Source: an uncultured Pseudomonadota bacterium
GTDB lineage: Bacteria; Pseudomonadota; Gammaproteobacteria; Methylococcales; Methylomonadaceae
Length of the DNA: 64,000 nucleotides
Direction of reading: 5' to 3'
Assembly (NCBI GenBank): GCA_903889445.1
Contig: CAISXF010000044.1
Location: 23,868-87,867 of the forward strand
The position numbers were made by a program, and so were the translations under genes. The notes below the pieces were generated by a model. It made no database searches and was not told where the DNA came from. It was given only the letters and a program-made list of their open reading frames with translations. Positions 34,890 to 44,239 of the stretch are shown one piece after another (position 1 is the first letter of the stretch; each line of letters begins with the position of its first letter).

Positions 34890-36227
34890 TTGAAAGAGTC
34901 AAAGCGTAAAATTTACGGCGAAATCGAATCGGCGGTGCGTTCGCAATTGGCAGACGTTGCGGCAAATTTGCAGCGAATTTATATTGGTTACAGCGGCGGC
35001 GTGGATTCGCACGTTTTGTTGCACGCTTGCGCGACGTTGCCCGAATTTAAAGCGAAAATCACCGCCGTTTATATTCATCACGGATTGCAATCGGAAGCCG
35101 ACGATTGGGCAATTCACTGTCAAAAAATCGCGGAAAAATTGGGCGTTTCGTTTTTAATTCAGCGTGTAAACGCGCATCCGAATTCAGGCGAAAGTCCCGA
35201 AGAAGCCGCTCGTAATGCGCGTTACGCGGCGTTTAAAAATTTAATTAACAAAAATGACGTGTTGCTGATTGCTCAACATCGTGAAGACCAACTCGAAACG
35301 GTATTATTGCAACTTTTTCGGGGCAGCGGTTTACGCGGGTTGGCGGGAATGCCTGAAAAAACGCCGTTTGGAAATGGTGAATTATTGCGTCCGTTGCTCA
35401 ATATCAGCAAAGAAATGATTACGGATTACGCTGCTGAACAGGAATTAAATTGGATTGAAGATCCGAGCAATCAAAGCACGATTTATGACCGAAATTTTTT
35501 GCGTCAAGAAATTATTCCGCATTTAAAACAACGTTGGCAATCGCTCGACAAAACGGTGGCGCGTGCGGCGACGCATTGTGCCGAAGCGCAAACGGTGATT
35601 TCAAAGCTCGCACAAACGCAATTTGAAACTGTTTTTAATCTGCTCGATAACACGCTCAACATTCTCGCATTGCAAACATATTCGCCGAGCGAACAACGTT
35701 TGATTGTGCGGCAATGGTTTGATTTTTTGGGTTTAAAAATGCCGTCACACAATTTTGTACAACGTATTTTGAATGACGTGATGGTGGCGCGGGTTGATAG
35801 TTCGCCGATTTTAACGGGTCACGGCGTAAACATTCGCCGTTATCGCACGAAATTGTACGCGATGACGCACGTTTTAACGGGCTTTGAATGGTGTGAATGG
35901 GAACACGAAAAAACAACCTTGACGCTTTCCAATCAGCAAAATTTGACGATTCAATCGGCAGATTGTGGCATTTCGCACGCCGTTTGGCATGCCGCGACAA
36001 TTACCGTAAAAATGCGCCGTGGCGGTGAAACGTTAGCATTACCGAACCGTGACGGGCATCACGAATTAAAAAAACTGTTTCAAGAAACCAACATTCCGCC
36101 GTGGCAACGTGAAAATATGCCGTTGATTTATTTAAATGATGAACTTGCGGCGGTTGGAAATTTATGGATTGCAGCTGCTTTTTTCACGGAAAAAATGGCG
36201 GGGTGCATTCAAATTGTGTGTGAATGA
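34890..36227 (+). CDS. tilS: tRNA(Ile)-lysidine synthase TilS
   Basis: The protein has 445 residues from a TTG start with AAGG nine bases upstream. The PP-loop SGGVDSHVLL is near residue 30. YIHHGLQ and QHREDQLETVLLQLFRGSG follow, and the C-terminal TilS domains include MRRGGETLALPNRDGHHELKKLFQE. It modifies the wobble cytidine of tRNA(Ile2) with lysine so that it reads AUA. Length is close to other gammaproteobacterial TilS. Confidence 0.96.
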   Translation: MKESKRKIYGEIESAVRSQLADVAANLQRIYIGYSGGVDSHVLLHACATLPEFKAKITAVYIHHGLQSEADDWAIHCQKIAEKLGVSFLIQRVNAHPNSGESPEEAARNARYAAFKNLINKNDVLLIAQHREDQLETVLLQLFRGSGLRGLAGMPEKTPFGNGELLRPLLNISKEMITDYAAEQELNWIEDPSNQSTIYDRNFLRQEIIPHLKQRWQSLDKTVARAATHCAEAQTVISKLAQTQFETVFNLLDNTLNILALQTYSPSEQRLIVRQWFDFLGLKMPSHNFVQRILNDVMVARVDSSPILTGHGVNIRRYRTKLYAMTHVLTGFEWCEWEHEKTTLTLSNQQNLTIQSADCGISHAVWHAATITVKMRRGGETLALPNRDGHHELKKLFQETNIPPWQRENMPLIYLNDELAAVGNLWIAAAFFTEKMAGCIQIVCE

Positions 36228-36352
36228 ACAAAGAGTCGGACGCGCAAAGATTCATGCGGCGTTGCCGCGTGCTAATTCGCGTCACTAAATGTTTTTCGTT
36301 ATACTAATCAACAATCAGTGAATGTACTTTAAAAAATTTAAATAGGAACAGA

Positions 36353-36718
36353 ATGAACACAGAAAAATTATTAGCGTTAGTGGAAAACGTTTTAGAAGAA
36401 CGTAAGGCGTTAGAAATGGTAGTTTTAGACGTGCGCGGCAGAACCAGTTTTACCGATTACATGGTTGTCGTCACTGGAACATCGAATCGCCACATTAAAA
36501 CGTTGTGCGATTACGTTGAGATTTCGGTAAAAGAAAGCGGTTTTCATCCATTAGGAATGGAAGGCGACATGACTTCAGATTGGGTATTGCTCGATTTGGG
36601 CGATGTGATTGTTCACGCTATGACAAGACAAGCGCGTGACAATTATCAATTAGAAAGGCTTTGGGCAGTTGGCGGCGAAATCGACATGGGTTTGGGCGCG
36701 GTGGTAGCGGCTGCTTAA
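36353..36718 (+). CDS. rsfS: Ribosomal silencing factor RsfS
   Basis: The protein has 121 residues with an AGGAA ribosome site. It matches the RsfS/Iojap family, with DYMVVVTGTSNRHIKTLCD, GMEGDMTSDWVLLDLGDVIVH and the ending YQLERLW. It binds ribosomal protein L14 and blocks subunit joining when nutrients are scarce. It is not followed by rlmH here; it converges on purM. Confidence 0.96.
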   Translation: MNTEKLLALVENVLEERKALEMVVLDVRGRTSFTDYMVVVTGTSNRHIKTLCDYVEISVKESGFHPLGMEGDMTSDWVLLDLGDVIVHAMTRQARDNYQLERLWAVGGEIDMGLGAVVAAA

Positions 36719-36725
36719 AAACTCG

Positions 36726-36752
36726 TCGGGCAGGTTTTAGAACGCTGCCCGA
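36726..36752. terminator. Hairpin between convergent rsfS and purM
   Basis: TCGGGCAG and CTGCCCGA form an 8-bp GC-rich stem with an 11-base loop. On the minus strand it is followed by CGAGTTTTTAA, so it probably ends purM transcription; on the plus strand the following run is weaker. Confidence 0.5.
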
Positions 36753-36766
36753 TTCAATATCAAAAA

Positions 36767-37810
36767 TTAGTGGTAACGCACTTCGGCTTTACCTTCACCC
36801 GCGACAACTTCACCCATCACAAAAGCCGTTTCACCTAATTCAGTCAACAAATTCAACGTCGCCGCTTCATCTTCTGGCGCGACACAAATAACCATTCCCA
36901 CACCACAATTAAACGTAATTAACATATCGGCTTGCGATACGTTGCCGTTGCTTTGCAGCCAATCGAAAATCGCGGGGAATTGCCACGATTTCAAATCGAT
37001 TTGCGCGTTCAAATTATCAGGAATCACACGCGGTAAATTTTCGGTCAACCCACCGCCGGTAATGTGCGCGAGCGCGTGAACAGGAATTTTTTTGATTAAC
37101 GCTAGCAACGATTTAACATAAATCCGCGTCGGAGCTAACAACGTTTCGCCCAATGTTTTGCCGTCAAATGGTTCATCTAGTGACGATTGATTGCGTTCGA
37201 TAATTTTACGAATCAACGAATAACCGTTGGAATGTGCGCCCGAAGATGCCAAACCAATCAATTTGTCTCCTGCGCTCACTTTGCTGCCGTCGAGCATTTC
37301 AGATTTTTCAACGATGCCGACACAAAAACCCGCCAAATCGTAATCGCCATCGGCGTACATATTGGGCATTTCAGCGGTTTCGCCGCCCACTAATGCCGCG
37401 CCCGCTAATTCACACCCTTTGCCAATGCCTTCAATAACAGCGGCGGCAATGTTTACGTCCAATTTACCAGTGGCAAAATAATCTAAAAAGAACAGCGGTT
37501 CTGCCCCTTGAACAATAATATCGTTCACACACATCGCGACCAAATCAATGCCAACGGTGTTGTGGATGCCAGAATCAATCGCCAATTTTAATTTTGTACC
37601 CACGCCGTCCGTGCCAGAAACCAACACGGGATTTTTATATTTATTCAACGGCAATTCAAACAACGAACCAAATCCACCCAAACCTGCCATCACACCTGGA
37701 ATAAGAGTTCTCGCGGCAATCGGTTTAATCCGTTCAACTAACGCATTTCCCGCCACAATATCCACGCCCGCATCTTTGTAAGTTAAACCGTTTTTGTTTT
37801 CTACATTCAC
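36767..37810 (-). CDS. purM: Phosphoribosylformylglycinamidine cyclo-ligase PurM (AIR synthetase)
   Basis: I choose the GTG at 37810 ([17 protein letters not shown]), giving 347 residues, the usual PurM length, with AGAGA seven bases upstream. An upstream in-frame ATG would add 25 residues drawn from the hairpin region and not conserved in the family. Motifs include [37 protein letters not shown] and [14 protein letters not shown]. It closes the imidazole ring in purine synthesis. A long inverted repeat lies 33 bases upstream and may control it. Confidence 0.95.
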   Translation of the reverse strand: MNVENKNGLTYKDAGVDIVAGNALVERIKPIAARTLIPGVMAGLGGFGSLFELPLNKYKNPVLVSGTDGVGTKLKLAIDSGIHNTVGIDLVAMCVNDIIVQGAEPLFFLDYFATGKLDVNIAAAVIEGIGKGCELAGAALVGGETAEMPNMYADGDYDLAGFCVGIVEKSEMLDGSKVSAGDKLIGLASSGAHSNGYSLIRKIIERNQSSLDEPFDGKTLGETLLAPTRIYVKSLLALIKKIPVHALAHITGGGLTENLPRVIPDNLNAQIDLKSWQFPAIFDWLQSNGNVSQADMLITFNCGVGMVICVAPEDEAATLNLLTELGETAFVMGEVVAGEGKAEVRYH

Positions 37811-37842
37811 AATGTGTTCTCTAATCAAGTTTTTGAGGATGT

Positions 37843-37894
37843 AAACCAAGGTTTGTACTCCGAATTTTTCATTATTGGAGTACAAACTTGGTTT
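37843..37894. promoter_or_regulatory. Long inverted repeat upstream of purM
   Basis: AAACCAAGGTTTGTACTCC (37843-37861) and GGAGTACAAACTTGGTTT (37877-37894) pair over about 18 positions with one bulge, around a 15-base loop. No T-run follows in either direction, so it is not an ordinary terminator. It lies in the leader of purM and could be an operator, an attenuator element or a small mobile repeat. Confidence 0.6.
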
Positions 37895-37912
37895 GTTAAT
37901 TTGTTGAGTGGG

Positions 37913-38377
37913 TCAATTTGGCTTTTTGCCACCGTGTAAACGAATGAGCAACGCCGCTTCGTCATAACTTAAATCGGATTGGTGCATTAACTCATCGATA
38001 CTCGCGCCATCTCGAATTTTACGAATATCGACATTATACGGGCTGTCCACATTCACCAATTGACTTTGTTGCAATTCATTTATTTTGTCGAGAACGCCCG
38101 CTAATTGCTGTTTTAAATCGTGTAATTGTTCATGCGCTATCGCCGTATTTTCATTCACCGTCAACGCGGCGGAACACAAACCAAATACATCGTTTTTGTT
38201 ACCATCTACCAGCGTTATCAAATTCGCGGAATCGCGTTTTAACCGCCAAACCAAACGACTCAACCAAATTAGGGCAATTAGCATGGCAATAAAAAATGCC
38301 ACCAGCATAATGCCAAAACCTATTAACACCACGTTATCGTTAAACACGTTCGTCAATGTGTTGGCTAGGGCTAACAT
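37913..38377 (-). CDS. DUF2802 protein of the flagellar cluster
   Basis: The protein has 154 residues with an AGGAAG ribosome site. One membrane helix (about 18-44) is followed by a coiled stretch and a C-terminal domain DIRKIRDGASIDELMHQSDLSYDEAALLIRLHG, the DUF2802 hallmark. Members occur at the ends of flagellar and chemotaxis operons in gammaproteobacteria, where their role is not defined. It lies downstream of fliA here. Confidence 0.8.
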   Translation of the reverse strand: MLALANTLTNVFNDNVVLIGFGIMLVAFFIAMLIALIWLSRLVWRLKRDSANLITLVDGNKNDVFGLCSAALTVNENTAIAHEQLHDLKQQLAGVLDKINELQQSQLVNVDSPYNVDIRKIRDGASIDELMHQSDLSYDEAALLIRLHGGKKPN

Positions 38378-38510
38378 CCTGTTCTTCCTTGTGTTCGTCT
38401 AATTGGGGGTTATTTCTGTGCGGTTTGTTAGGCATACGATATTCATCTTGATGAATTTTTTTCGCTTTAATAACAGGAAATGATGGCGACACGGCTTGAA
38501 TTTCTAACAT
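38340..38510 (-). CDS. Small hydrophilic protein of the flagellar cluster
   Basis: A 56-residue frame begins MLEIQAVSPSFPVIKAKK and ends QHIDERV. It has a GGAG site seven bases before the ATG. It is Pro-, Lys- and acid-rich with no membrane segment. It overlaps the start of the DUF2802 gene by 38 bases on the same strand, and I do not recognise the family with certainty. The strong ribosome site is the main support. Confidence 0.5.
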   Translation of the reverse strand: MLEIQAVSPSFPVIKAKKIHQDEYRMPNKPHRNNPQLDEHKEEQDVSPSQHIDERV

Positions 38511-38543
38511 AATTTTTCTCCGTTATTTTCATTACAATTAAGA

Positions 38544-38583
38544 AAGGCGGGTAAATTTAGCCATAAGCTAATTTCCCCGCCTT
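38544..38583 (-). terminator. Probable terminator downstream of fliA
   Basis: AAGGCGGG and CCCGCCTT pair, extended inward by AAATTTAGC with GCTAATTT. On the minus strand the stem is followed by TCTTAATTGT. It lies between the fliA stop and the small ORF, so it would end the main flagellar transcript. Confidence 0.55.
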
Positions 38584-38698
38584 CCTATGCCCTCTAGAAT
38601 CGCACCGACACCAACGATAAGTTAAAATGTCCATTCGTTTGCCTAACCTTTGTGTTGATAACACGCTGACCGTATTGGTTGGCAAAACGTGTTAAAAG

Positions 38699-39430
38699 TT
38701 AATCATTATCAATCCAGCTGCTCAGTCGAGAACGTAACCGCAATACAGCTTGAGAGCTAATTTGACTCACTCGAGATTCGGTGAGATTTAAAATTTTTCC
38801 AATTTCACGCAGATTTAATTCTTCGTCGTAATATAAGGAAATAATTAACCGTTCACGTTCAGGCAAACTCGCAATTGCCGCGCTGAGGGCGCATTGAAAA
38901 CTCTCCCGAGTGACGTTTTCAAGCGGTGCTTCGTTTGTACCAGAAGACTCTTCGAGGTAATTATCGCCAGTTTGTGCCAATTCTTCAATACTGAACACCC
39001 GACAATTACTCGAATCACGCAAAATTCGATGATATTCATCCAGACTAATTCCTAGATATTCCGCGACATCGCTATCTTTTGCCGCGCATCCAGTTTGATT
39101 TTCTAAAACACGAATCGCATCAGTAATAATCCGCGATTTCTTGTAAACCGAACGTGGCACCCAGTCACAACGGCGCACTTCGTCCAACATCGACCCTCGG
39201 ATCCGAATGCCCGCGTAAGTATCAAAACTCGCGCCTTTACTGGAATCATAATTTTTCATGGATTCCAACAAACCAATCATTCCCGCTTGAATTAAATCAT
39301 CGACTTGCACCGTGTCGGGTAATTTACTCAATAAATGATACGCGATACGTTTGACCAATGGCGCGTGCTGCATAATTTGCGCGTCAATTCCGCCTATTTG
39401 AACAGAGCTGTACATGGCTACGGCACTCAT
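38699..39430 (-). CDS. fliA: Flagellar sigma factor FliA (sigma-28)
   Basis: The protein has 243 residues. Region 2 includes VDDLIQAGMIGLLESMKNYD and FDTYAGIRIRGSMLDEVRR; region 4 has LNLREIGKILNLTESRVSQISSQA, the helix-turn-helix for the -35 element. It directs late flagellar and chemotaxis promoters and is normally held by FlgM. It follows flhG and closes the flagellar run. Confidence 0.96.
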   Translation of the reverse strand: MSAVAMYSSVQIGGIDAQIMQHAPLVKRIAYHLLSKLPDTVQVDDLIQAGMIGLLESMKNYDSSKGASFDTYAGIRIRGSMLDEVRRCDWVPRSVYKKSRIITDAIRVLENQTGCAAKDSDVAEYLGISLDEYHRILRDSSNCRVFSIEELAQTGDNYLEESSGTNEAPLENVTRESFQCALSAAIASLPERERLIISLYYDEELNLREIGKILNLTESRVSQISSQAVLRLRSRLSSWIDND

Positions 39431-39461
39431 TCTACCTCCAATTTAGATTTTAAAATGGCAT

Positions 39462-40331
39462 TCATGCCGCATCCTTTTGCGAATACTTAACCATACGTTC
39501 AATGAAAAATTCGATATAACCGCCGGCGTGTGTTTTGAGCGGCCAGGTATCAATTTTCGCTGCAATGGCCTTCATTGCTTGCGCCGATTTGCTGCGTGGA
39601 AAGCCCAAAACAACCGGCATTTGTTTTTGTACCGATTGACGCAAATACTCGTCAAAAGGAATTGCCCCGACAAATTGCAGCGTGACATCCAAGTAATTGT
39701 CGGTAACCTTGTTAAGTTTTTGAAATAACGTTCTGCCATGCTGCACTGACTGCACCATATTTGTCAAAATATGAAAATGATTGCAGCCGTAATCGCGATT
39801 CAATAATTTGATAAACGCATACGCATCGGTTAACGAAGTCGGTTCGTCACACACTACCACAATAATTTCCTGACACGCACGCGAAAAATTCACCACGCTG
39901 GACGAAATTCCGGCTGCCGTATCGACAATTAACACGTCGATTTGTTGATCAATTTCACTAAAGGCGCGAATCACCGCCGCTTGTTCGATAGTCGAAAGTT
40001 CCGTCATTTTCTGAATACCCGATGCACCTGGAATCAGTTTTAAACCAGACGGCGATGTTACCATGATTTCGTCGAGGGTTTTTTCACCCGTCAAAACATG
40101 CGATAAATTATATTTTGGATAAACGCCCAACAAAATATCGACATTCGCCAGACCCATATCTGCGTCCATTAACACGACACGCTGCCCCATTTGCACCAAC
40201 GAAATGCCTACATTTACTGACACATTGGTTTTACCTACGCCGCCTTTTCCACTGGCAACCGCAATAACACGCACCGGTTTATTTTTGTTCATTTTGCGAA
40301 TACCCGCCGCTTGATCTGGTTGTTTAAGCAT
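39462..40331 (-). CDS. flhG: Flagellar number regulator FlhG/FleN (MinD-like ATPase)
   Basis: The ATG at 40331 overlaps the flhF end by 8 bases and gives 289 residues. The deviant Walker A is ASGKGGVGKTNVSVN, followed by LMDADMGLANVDILLG and VDTAAGISSSVVNF. With FlhF it sets number and position of polar flagella. Pairing with flhF and fliA in this order is typical of polar flagellates such as Pseudomonas and Vibrio. Confidence 0.94.
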   Translation of the reverse strand: MLKQPDQAAGIRKMNKNKPVRVIAVASGKGGVGKTNVSVNVGISLVQMGQRVVLMDADMGLANVDILLGVYPKYNLSHVLTGEKTLDEIMVTSPSGLKLIPGASGIQKMTELSTIEQAAVIRAFSEIDQQIDVLIVDTAAGISSSVVNFSRACQEIIVVVCDEPTSLTDAYAFIKLLNRDYGCNHFHILTNMVQSVQHGRTLFQKLNKVTDNYLDVTLQFVGAIPFDEYLRQSVQKQMPVVLGFPRSKSAQAMKAIAAKIDTWPLKTHAGGYIEFFIERMVKYSQKDAA

Positions 40332-42105
40332 AACCTTGAGCCACCCACGCTTCGTTGTTTTCTTCGTAATCGTCGTCTTCAATATCTAATTCTTCAACGC
40401 ATTGCGCTACCAATTCTCTGGCAATCGGCGAACGCATATCTTCAGGAACTTGTTGACCGTTGGTAATAAATGATAAGGGTAAATTATGTTCAATGAGCGA
40501 TGACAACGCCGACCCGATGGTTGCCGCTTCATCCAGTTTGGTTAGAATTGCCGCCTGCGGTTTGAACAAATGAAACGCATCGATAATTTCATTCATCGCT
40601 TTATATTCCGTCGCGGCCGACATAACCAAATACGATTTAATCGCTAAATCATTTTCTTTCAGAGTGTGAATTTGTTCAATCAATTTCATATCGCGTTGGC
40701 TCATGCCAGCGGTATCAATCAAAATCAATTTTTTATCTGAAAAACTGTGAATGAGCTGTTTTAATTCGGTAGCACTCGAGGCAATTCGCACTGGAACGTT
40801 GAGGATACGCCCATAAGTATTTAATTGCTCATGTGCGGCGATACGATAATTATCGGTGGTAATTAACGCGACTTGATTTGCGCCATGTTTGAGCGTGAAC
40901 TGCGCGGCAATTTTGGCAACGCTGGTTGTTTTCCCCACGCCGGTTGGCCCAACTAACGCCACGGCACCGCCGGTTTCGAGTAAATTATCGAGCGTGATGG
41001 GCAACACTTTGGTTAATAACTCTTGCGCTTGTGTGAACACAAAATCGAAATTGGTATGACTGGCAAAACGATTAGCGATTTTGACACTTAATTTTTTTGA
41101 TATGCCCATTCGCGCTAATTTTTGCAACAATTCGTTGCGAATCGGTGTGGAATTCGGATTCTGAGAATGATGTGCAAAATTGATGTTGGATAATTTACTG
41201 TCCATCGAGGTGCGTAACGACTTAATATCTTTCGTCATTTGCAGCAACAGTTTATCCGACAAATTTTCTTTTTCTTCAATTATCGGCGAGGGTGTTAGTT
41301 CCGCTATTTGGTGTGTAATAGGTTCAACACGCGCTGCCTCGTAATTCGGTGCCGAATACGTTTCTTGGGCAGCTTCGTCTAAAAATTCGTCAAATTCATC
41401 CTCATAATCGTTGCGGAAGTGTTGACGCAGCTCGTGGGCTTCGTTTTGCACTTCCGCACGAGTTTCACGCGCTTTCGGCATAATCGGTTCACGTTGTGGC
41501 GAGGGTTCCCGATAGGCTTCTCGCTGTGGTGGTTCGCGGTACATCGATTCGCGTTGGGGTGTTTGCTCACGGTACGGCTCACGGTGTTCGCGTTGGCTTG
41601 CTGGTACCGAGGACTGTTTCGCTTTTTGCGTTGGCACTTTAATCATAATCGACGGTGCAAAAGGCGTTGATGCCGCTTTGGTCGGCGTTTTAAACTCGTG
41701 CTTCACTGCGTCGGGATTGCCGCGCAACTGTACTTTTTCAGCGTAACCCACATATTGATCAATGCCACGTTTGGCGGTGCTTGAACCAAATCCACTATCG
41801 TCTTGTTTGCGAGGACTGCTAATAACGTGCAAATGATTTTTTTCGGCTTGAAAATCAGGCAAATCCACTCTTTTAACAGGTTTGGGCGATTTAGATTGCT
41901 TGAAAAAATCGGGCAAAACGTTTTCGCTTCGCTCTGATGAGGCATTAGAATGAATCACTTGCTCATCAAAATCACGGGCGGCTACAATTTCAACGCCGCC
42001 ATCCACCGCTCGATTAGACATAATGACAGCATCTGCGCCTAATTCTTCGCGTACCATTTGCATGGCTTGTCTTATGTTCTCTGCAAAAAAGCGTTTAATT
42101 TTCAT
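40324..42105 (-). CDS. flhF: Flagellar placement GTPase FlhF
   Basis: The protein has 593 residues. The N-terminal segment MKIKRFFAENIRQAMQMVREELGADAVIMSNR is standard. The C-terminal SRP-type GTPase has VGPTGVGKTTSVAKIAAQF, LITTDNYRIAAHEQL, LIDTAGMSQRD and LTKLDEAATIGSAL. The linker between them is long and carries degenerate REPYRE/PQRE repeats (about 41484-41603), making the protein longer than many FlhF. It recruits flagellar basal bodies to the pole. Confidence 0.95.
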   Translation of the reverse strand: MKIKRFFAENIRQAMQMVREELGADAVIMSNRAVDGGVEIVAARDFDEQVIHSNASSERSENVLPDFFKQSKSPKPVKRVDLPDFQAEKNHLHVISSPRKQDDSGFGSSTAKRGIDQYVGYAEKVQLRGNPDAVKHEFKTPTKAASTPFAPSIMIKVPTQKAKQSSVPASQREHREPYREQTPQRESMYREPPQREAYREPSPQREPIMPKARETRAEVQNEAHELRQHFRNDYEDEFDEFLDEAAQETYSAPNYEAARVEPITHQIAELTPSPIIEEKENLSDKLLLQMTKDIKSLRTSMDSKLSNINFAHHSQNPNSTPIRNELLQKLARMGISKKLSVKIANRFASHTNFDFVFTQAQELLTKVLPITLDNLLETGGAVALVGPTGVGKTTSVAKIAAQFTLKHGANQVALITTDNYRIAAHEQLNTYGRILNVPVRIASSATELKQLIHSFSDKKLILIDTAGMSQRDMKLIEQIHTLKENDLAIKSYLVMSAATEYKAMNEIIDAFHLFKPQAAILTKLDEAATIGSALSSLIEHNLPLSFITNGQQVPEDMRSPIARELVAQCVEELDIEDDDYEENNEAWVAQGYA

Positions 42106-42133
42106 TAGAAGTCCTTAGTTTCCCTTTAAATCT

Positions 42134-44233
42134 TTAATTAGTGCGTCGTCCAACATTTGCAATCACTTTCACCTGCCGATCCGCAGGGATTTCGTTGTAT
42201 GCTAAAACGTGTAAATTCGGAATGGAATGACGAACAAAGCGTGATAGCCAAGGTCGGATATAGGAAGACACTAACAAAATAGGTAGCAAACCATCTATTT
42301 CCATTTGCTGCGTATTTTCCTGCAAAGAATCGTGCATTTGATCGGCAAGTCCTGGTTCAACGCCGGTACCGCTTTCGCTCGCCGTTTGGAGTGACTTCTG
42401 CAATATCTGTTCCAACTCACTGTCCAAAGTAATCACAGTTAATTCATCCGACGAGCCGGTAATTTCATGAATAATTAACCGTCCCAATGCAGTGCGTACG
42501 GCAGAGGTCAAAATGTCGGTATCTTGACTTTTTGCACCGTATTCCGCCAAGGTTTCGGCAATCGTTCGCATATCACGAATTGGTACTTGTTCAATCAGCA
42601 AGTTTTGCAACACTTTCGCCACCACGCCCAACGCCAAGGTTTTCGGCACTAAATCTTCCACTAATTTCGGTGCTGTTTTCGCCAAATTGTCCAACATTCG
42701 TTGCGTTTCTTCGTAGCCCAATAATTCATGTGCGTGCGATTGCAATAAATGACTTAAATGCGTCGCCACCACCGTTCCACAATCTACCACGGTATAACCC
42801 ATTGTTTGCGCGTAATCTTTTTGATTCGGTTCAATCCATACCGCGTCCAAACCAAACGCCGGATCTTTACAGGCTTTCCCGACTAATTCACCAAACACAC
42901 GACCTGGGTTAATCGCCATTTCCATTTCAGGAACAATTTCCGCCTCGCCCACGGTTACGCCCATCAACGAAATCCTGTACGTTGTCGGACTCAAATCTAA
43001 GTTATCGCGAATATGAACGGATGGAATTAAGAAGCCCAATTCTTGCGACAGTTTTTTCCGTACGCCTTTAATCCGCACCATCAACTGACCGCCTTGATTT
43101 TTATCTACCAAAGGAATCAAACGATAACCGACTTCCAGCCCAATAATATCGACGGGCATCACGTCTTCCCAACTCAAATCGCGATTCTCGCTCGGAGCTT
43201 GTAATGTCTCGGGCTTCTTCGTATTAGTGGCATCGAGGGCGAATTGTTTACGGCGTTTATCAATTAAATATGCCGAACCGCCTAATGCGGATGACAATAA
43301 CAAAAATACGACATTCGGCATGCCCGGAATCAAGCCTAACGCGCCAATAATACCGCCGGTAATCATTAAGGCTTTGGGATTTTCAAATAATTGTGCGCTG
43401 ACTTGTTGACCAATATTTTGACCGGTTGCACCCACTTTCGTGACCACTAACGCGGAGGCAGTGGACAATAATAACGAGGGGATTTGCGCCACTAAGCCGT
43501 CACCGATGGTTAATAACACATACTTTTCGCCGGCATCGGCAAAGGTTAAATTGTGCTGCAACATGCCGATAATTAAGCCGCCGATAATGTTCACGAACAG
43601 AATAATAATCCCCGCAATCGCATCACCGCGCACGAATTTGCTCGCGCCGTCCATCGAACCGTAAAAATCCGCTTCCATGGCGACTTCGGCACGTCGAGCG
43701 CGGGCTTCATCTTGATTGATTAAACCAGCATTCAAATCGGCATCGACCGCCATTTGTTTTCCAGGCATCGCGTCCAAGGTAAAACGTGCGCCGACTTCGG
43801 CAACTCGCCCCGCGCCTTTCGTGACCACCATAAAATTGATGATGACCAAAATAGTAAACACGACTAAACCAACCGCAAAGTTCCCGCCTATGACAAACGC
43901 GCCAAAGGCTTCAATCACTTTTCCCGCCGCGTCGCCACCGTTGTGTCCTTCGAGTAACACCACTCGTGTCGAGGCAACGTTTAACGCTAATCGTAATAAC
44001 GTCGCCAACAAAATGACGGTGGGAAACGACGCAAAATCTAACGGTTTGAGCGTGTAAATCACCACCAATAAAATAATCAGCGAAAAAGCGATGTTGAACG
44101 TAAAGAAAATATCGAGCAAAAACGCTGGCAAAGGCAGCATTATCATTGCCAAAATCACGACGATGACAAACGGCGCACCGAGTTCGGCTTTTCCGAGCAT
44201 TGTCCCAAAGGCTTTGAGTTTAGTTAAATCCAT
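42134..44233 (-). CDS. flhA: Flagellar type III export gate FlhA
   Basis: The protein has 699 residues with about eight N-terminal membrane helices and the FHIPEP-like cytoplasmic region (RVAEVGARFTLDAMPGKQMAVDADLNAGLINQDEARARR). The large C-terminal cytoplasmic domain (DLSWEDVMPVDIIGLEVGYRLIPLVD) forms the nonameric docking ring. Length and motifs are as expected. It lies six bases downstream of flhB. Confidence 0.97.
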   Translation of the reverse strand: MDLTKLKAFGTMLGKAELGAPFVIVVILAMIMLPLPAFLLDIFFTFNIAFSLIILLVVIYTLKPLDFASFPTVILLATLLRLALNVASTRVVLLEGHNGGDAAGKVIEAFGAFVIGGNFAVGLVVFTILVIINFMVVTKGAGRVAEVGARFTLDAMPGKQMAVDADLNAGLINQDEARARRAEVAMEADFYGSMDGASKFVRGDAIAGIIILFVNIIGGLIIGMLQHNLTFADAGEKYVLLTIGDGLVAQIPSLLLSTASALVVTKVGATGQNIGQQVSAQLFENPKALMITGGIIGALGLIPGMPNVVFLLLSSALGGSAYLIDKRRKQFALDATNTKKPETLQAPSENRDLSWEDVMPVDIIGLEVGYRLIPLVDKNQGGQLMVRIKGVRKKLSQELGFLIPSVHIRDNLDLSPTTYRISLMGVTVGEAEIVPEMEMAINPGRVFGELVGKACKDPAFGLDAVWIEPNQKDYAQTMGYTVVDCGTVVATHLSHLLQSHAHELLGYEETQRMLDNLAKTAPKLVEDLVPKTLALGVVAKVLQNLLIEQVPIRDMRTIAETLAEYGAKSQDTDILTSAVRTALGRLIIHEITGSSDELTVITLDSELEQILQKSLQTASESGTGVEPGLADQMHDSLQENTQQMEIDGLLPILLVSSYIRPWLSRFVRHSIPNLHVLAYNEIPADRQVKVIANVGRRTN

Positions 44234-44239
44234 GACGGC

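Noticed and set aside
36253..36271. GCGGC/GCCGC hairpin after tilS as a terminator
   Set aside because: The stem is short and no T-run follows in either direction.
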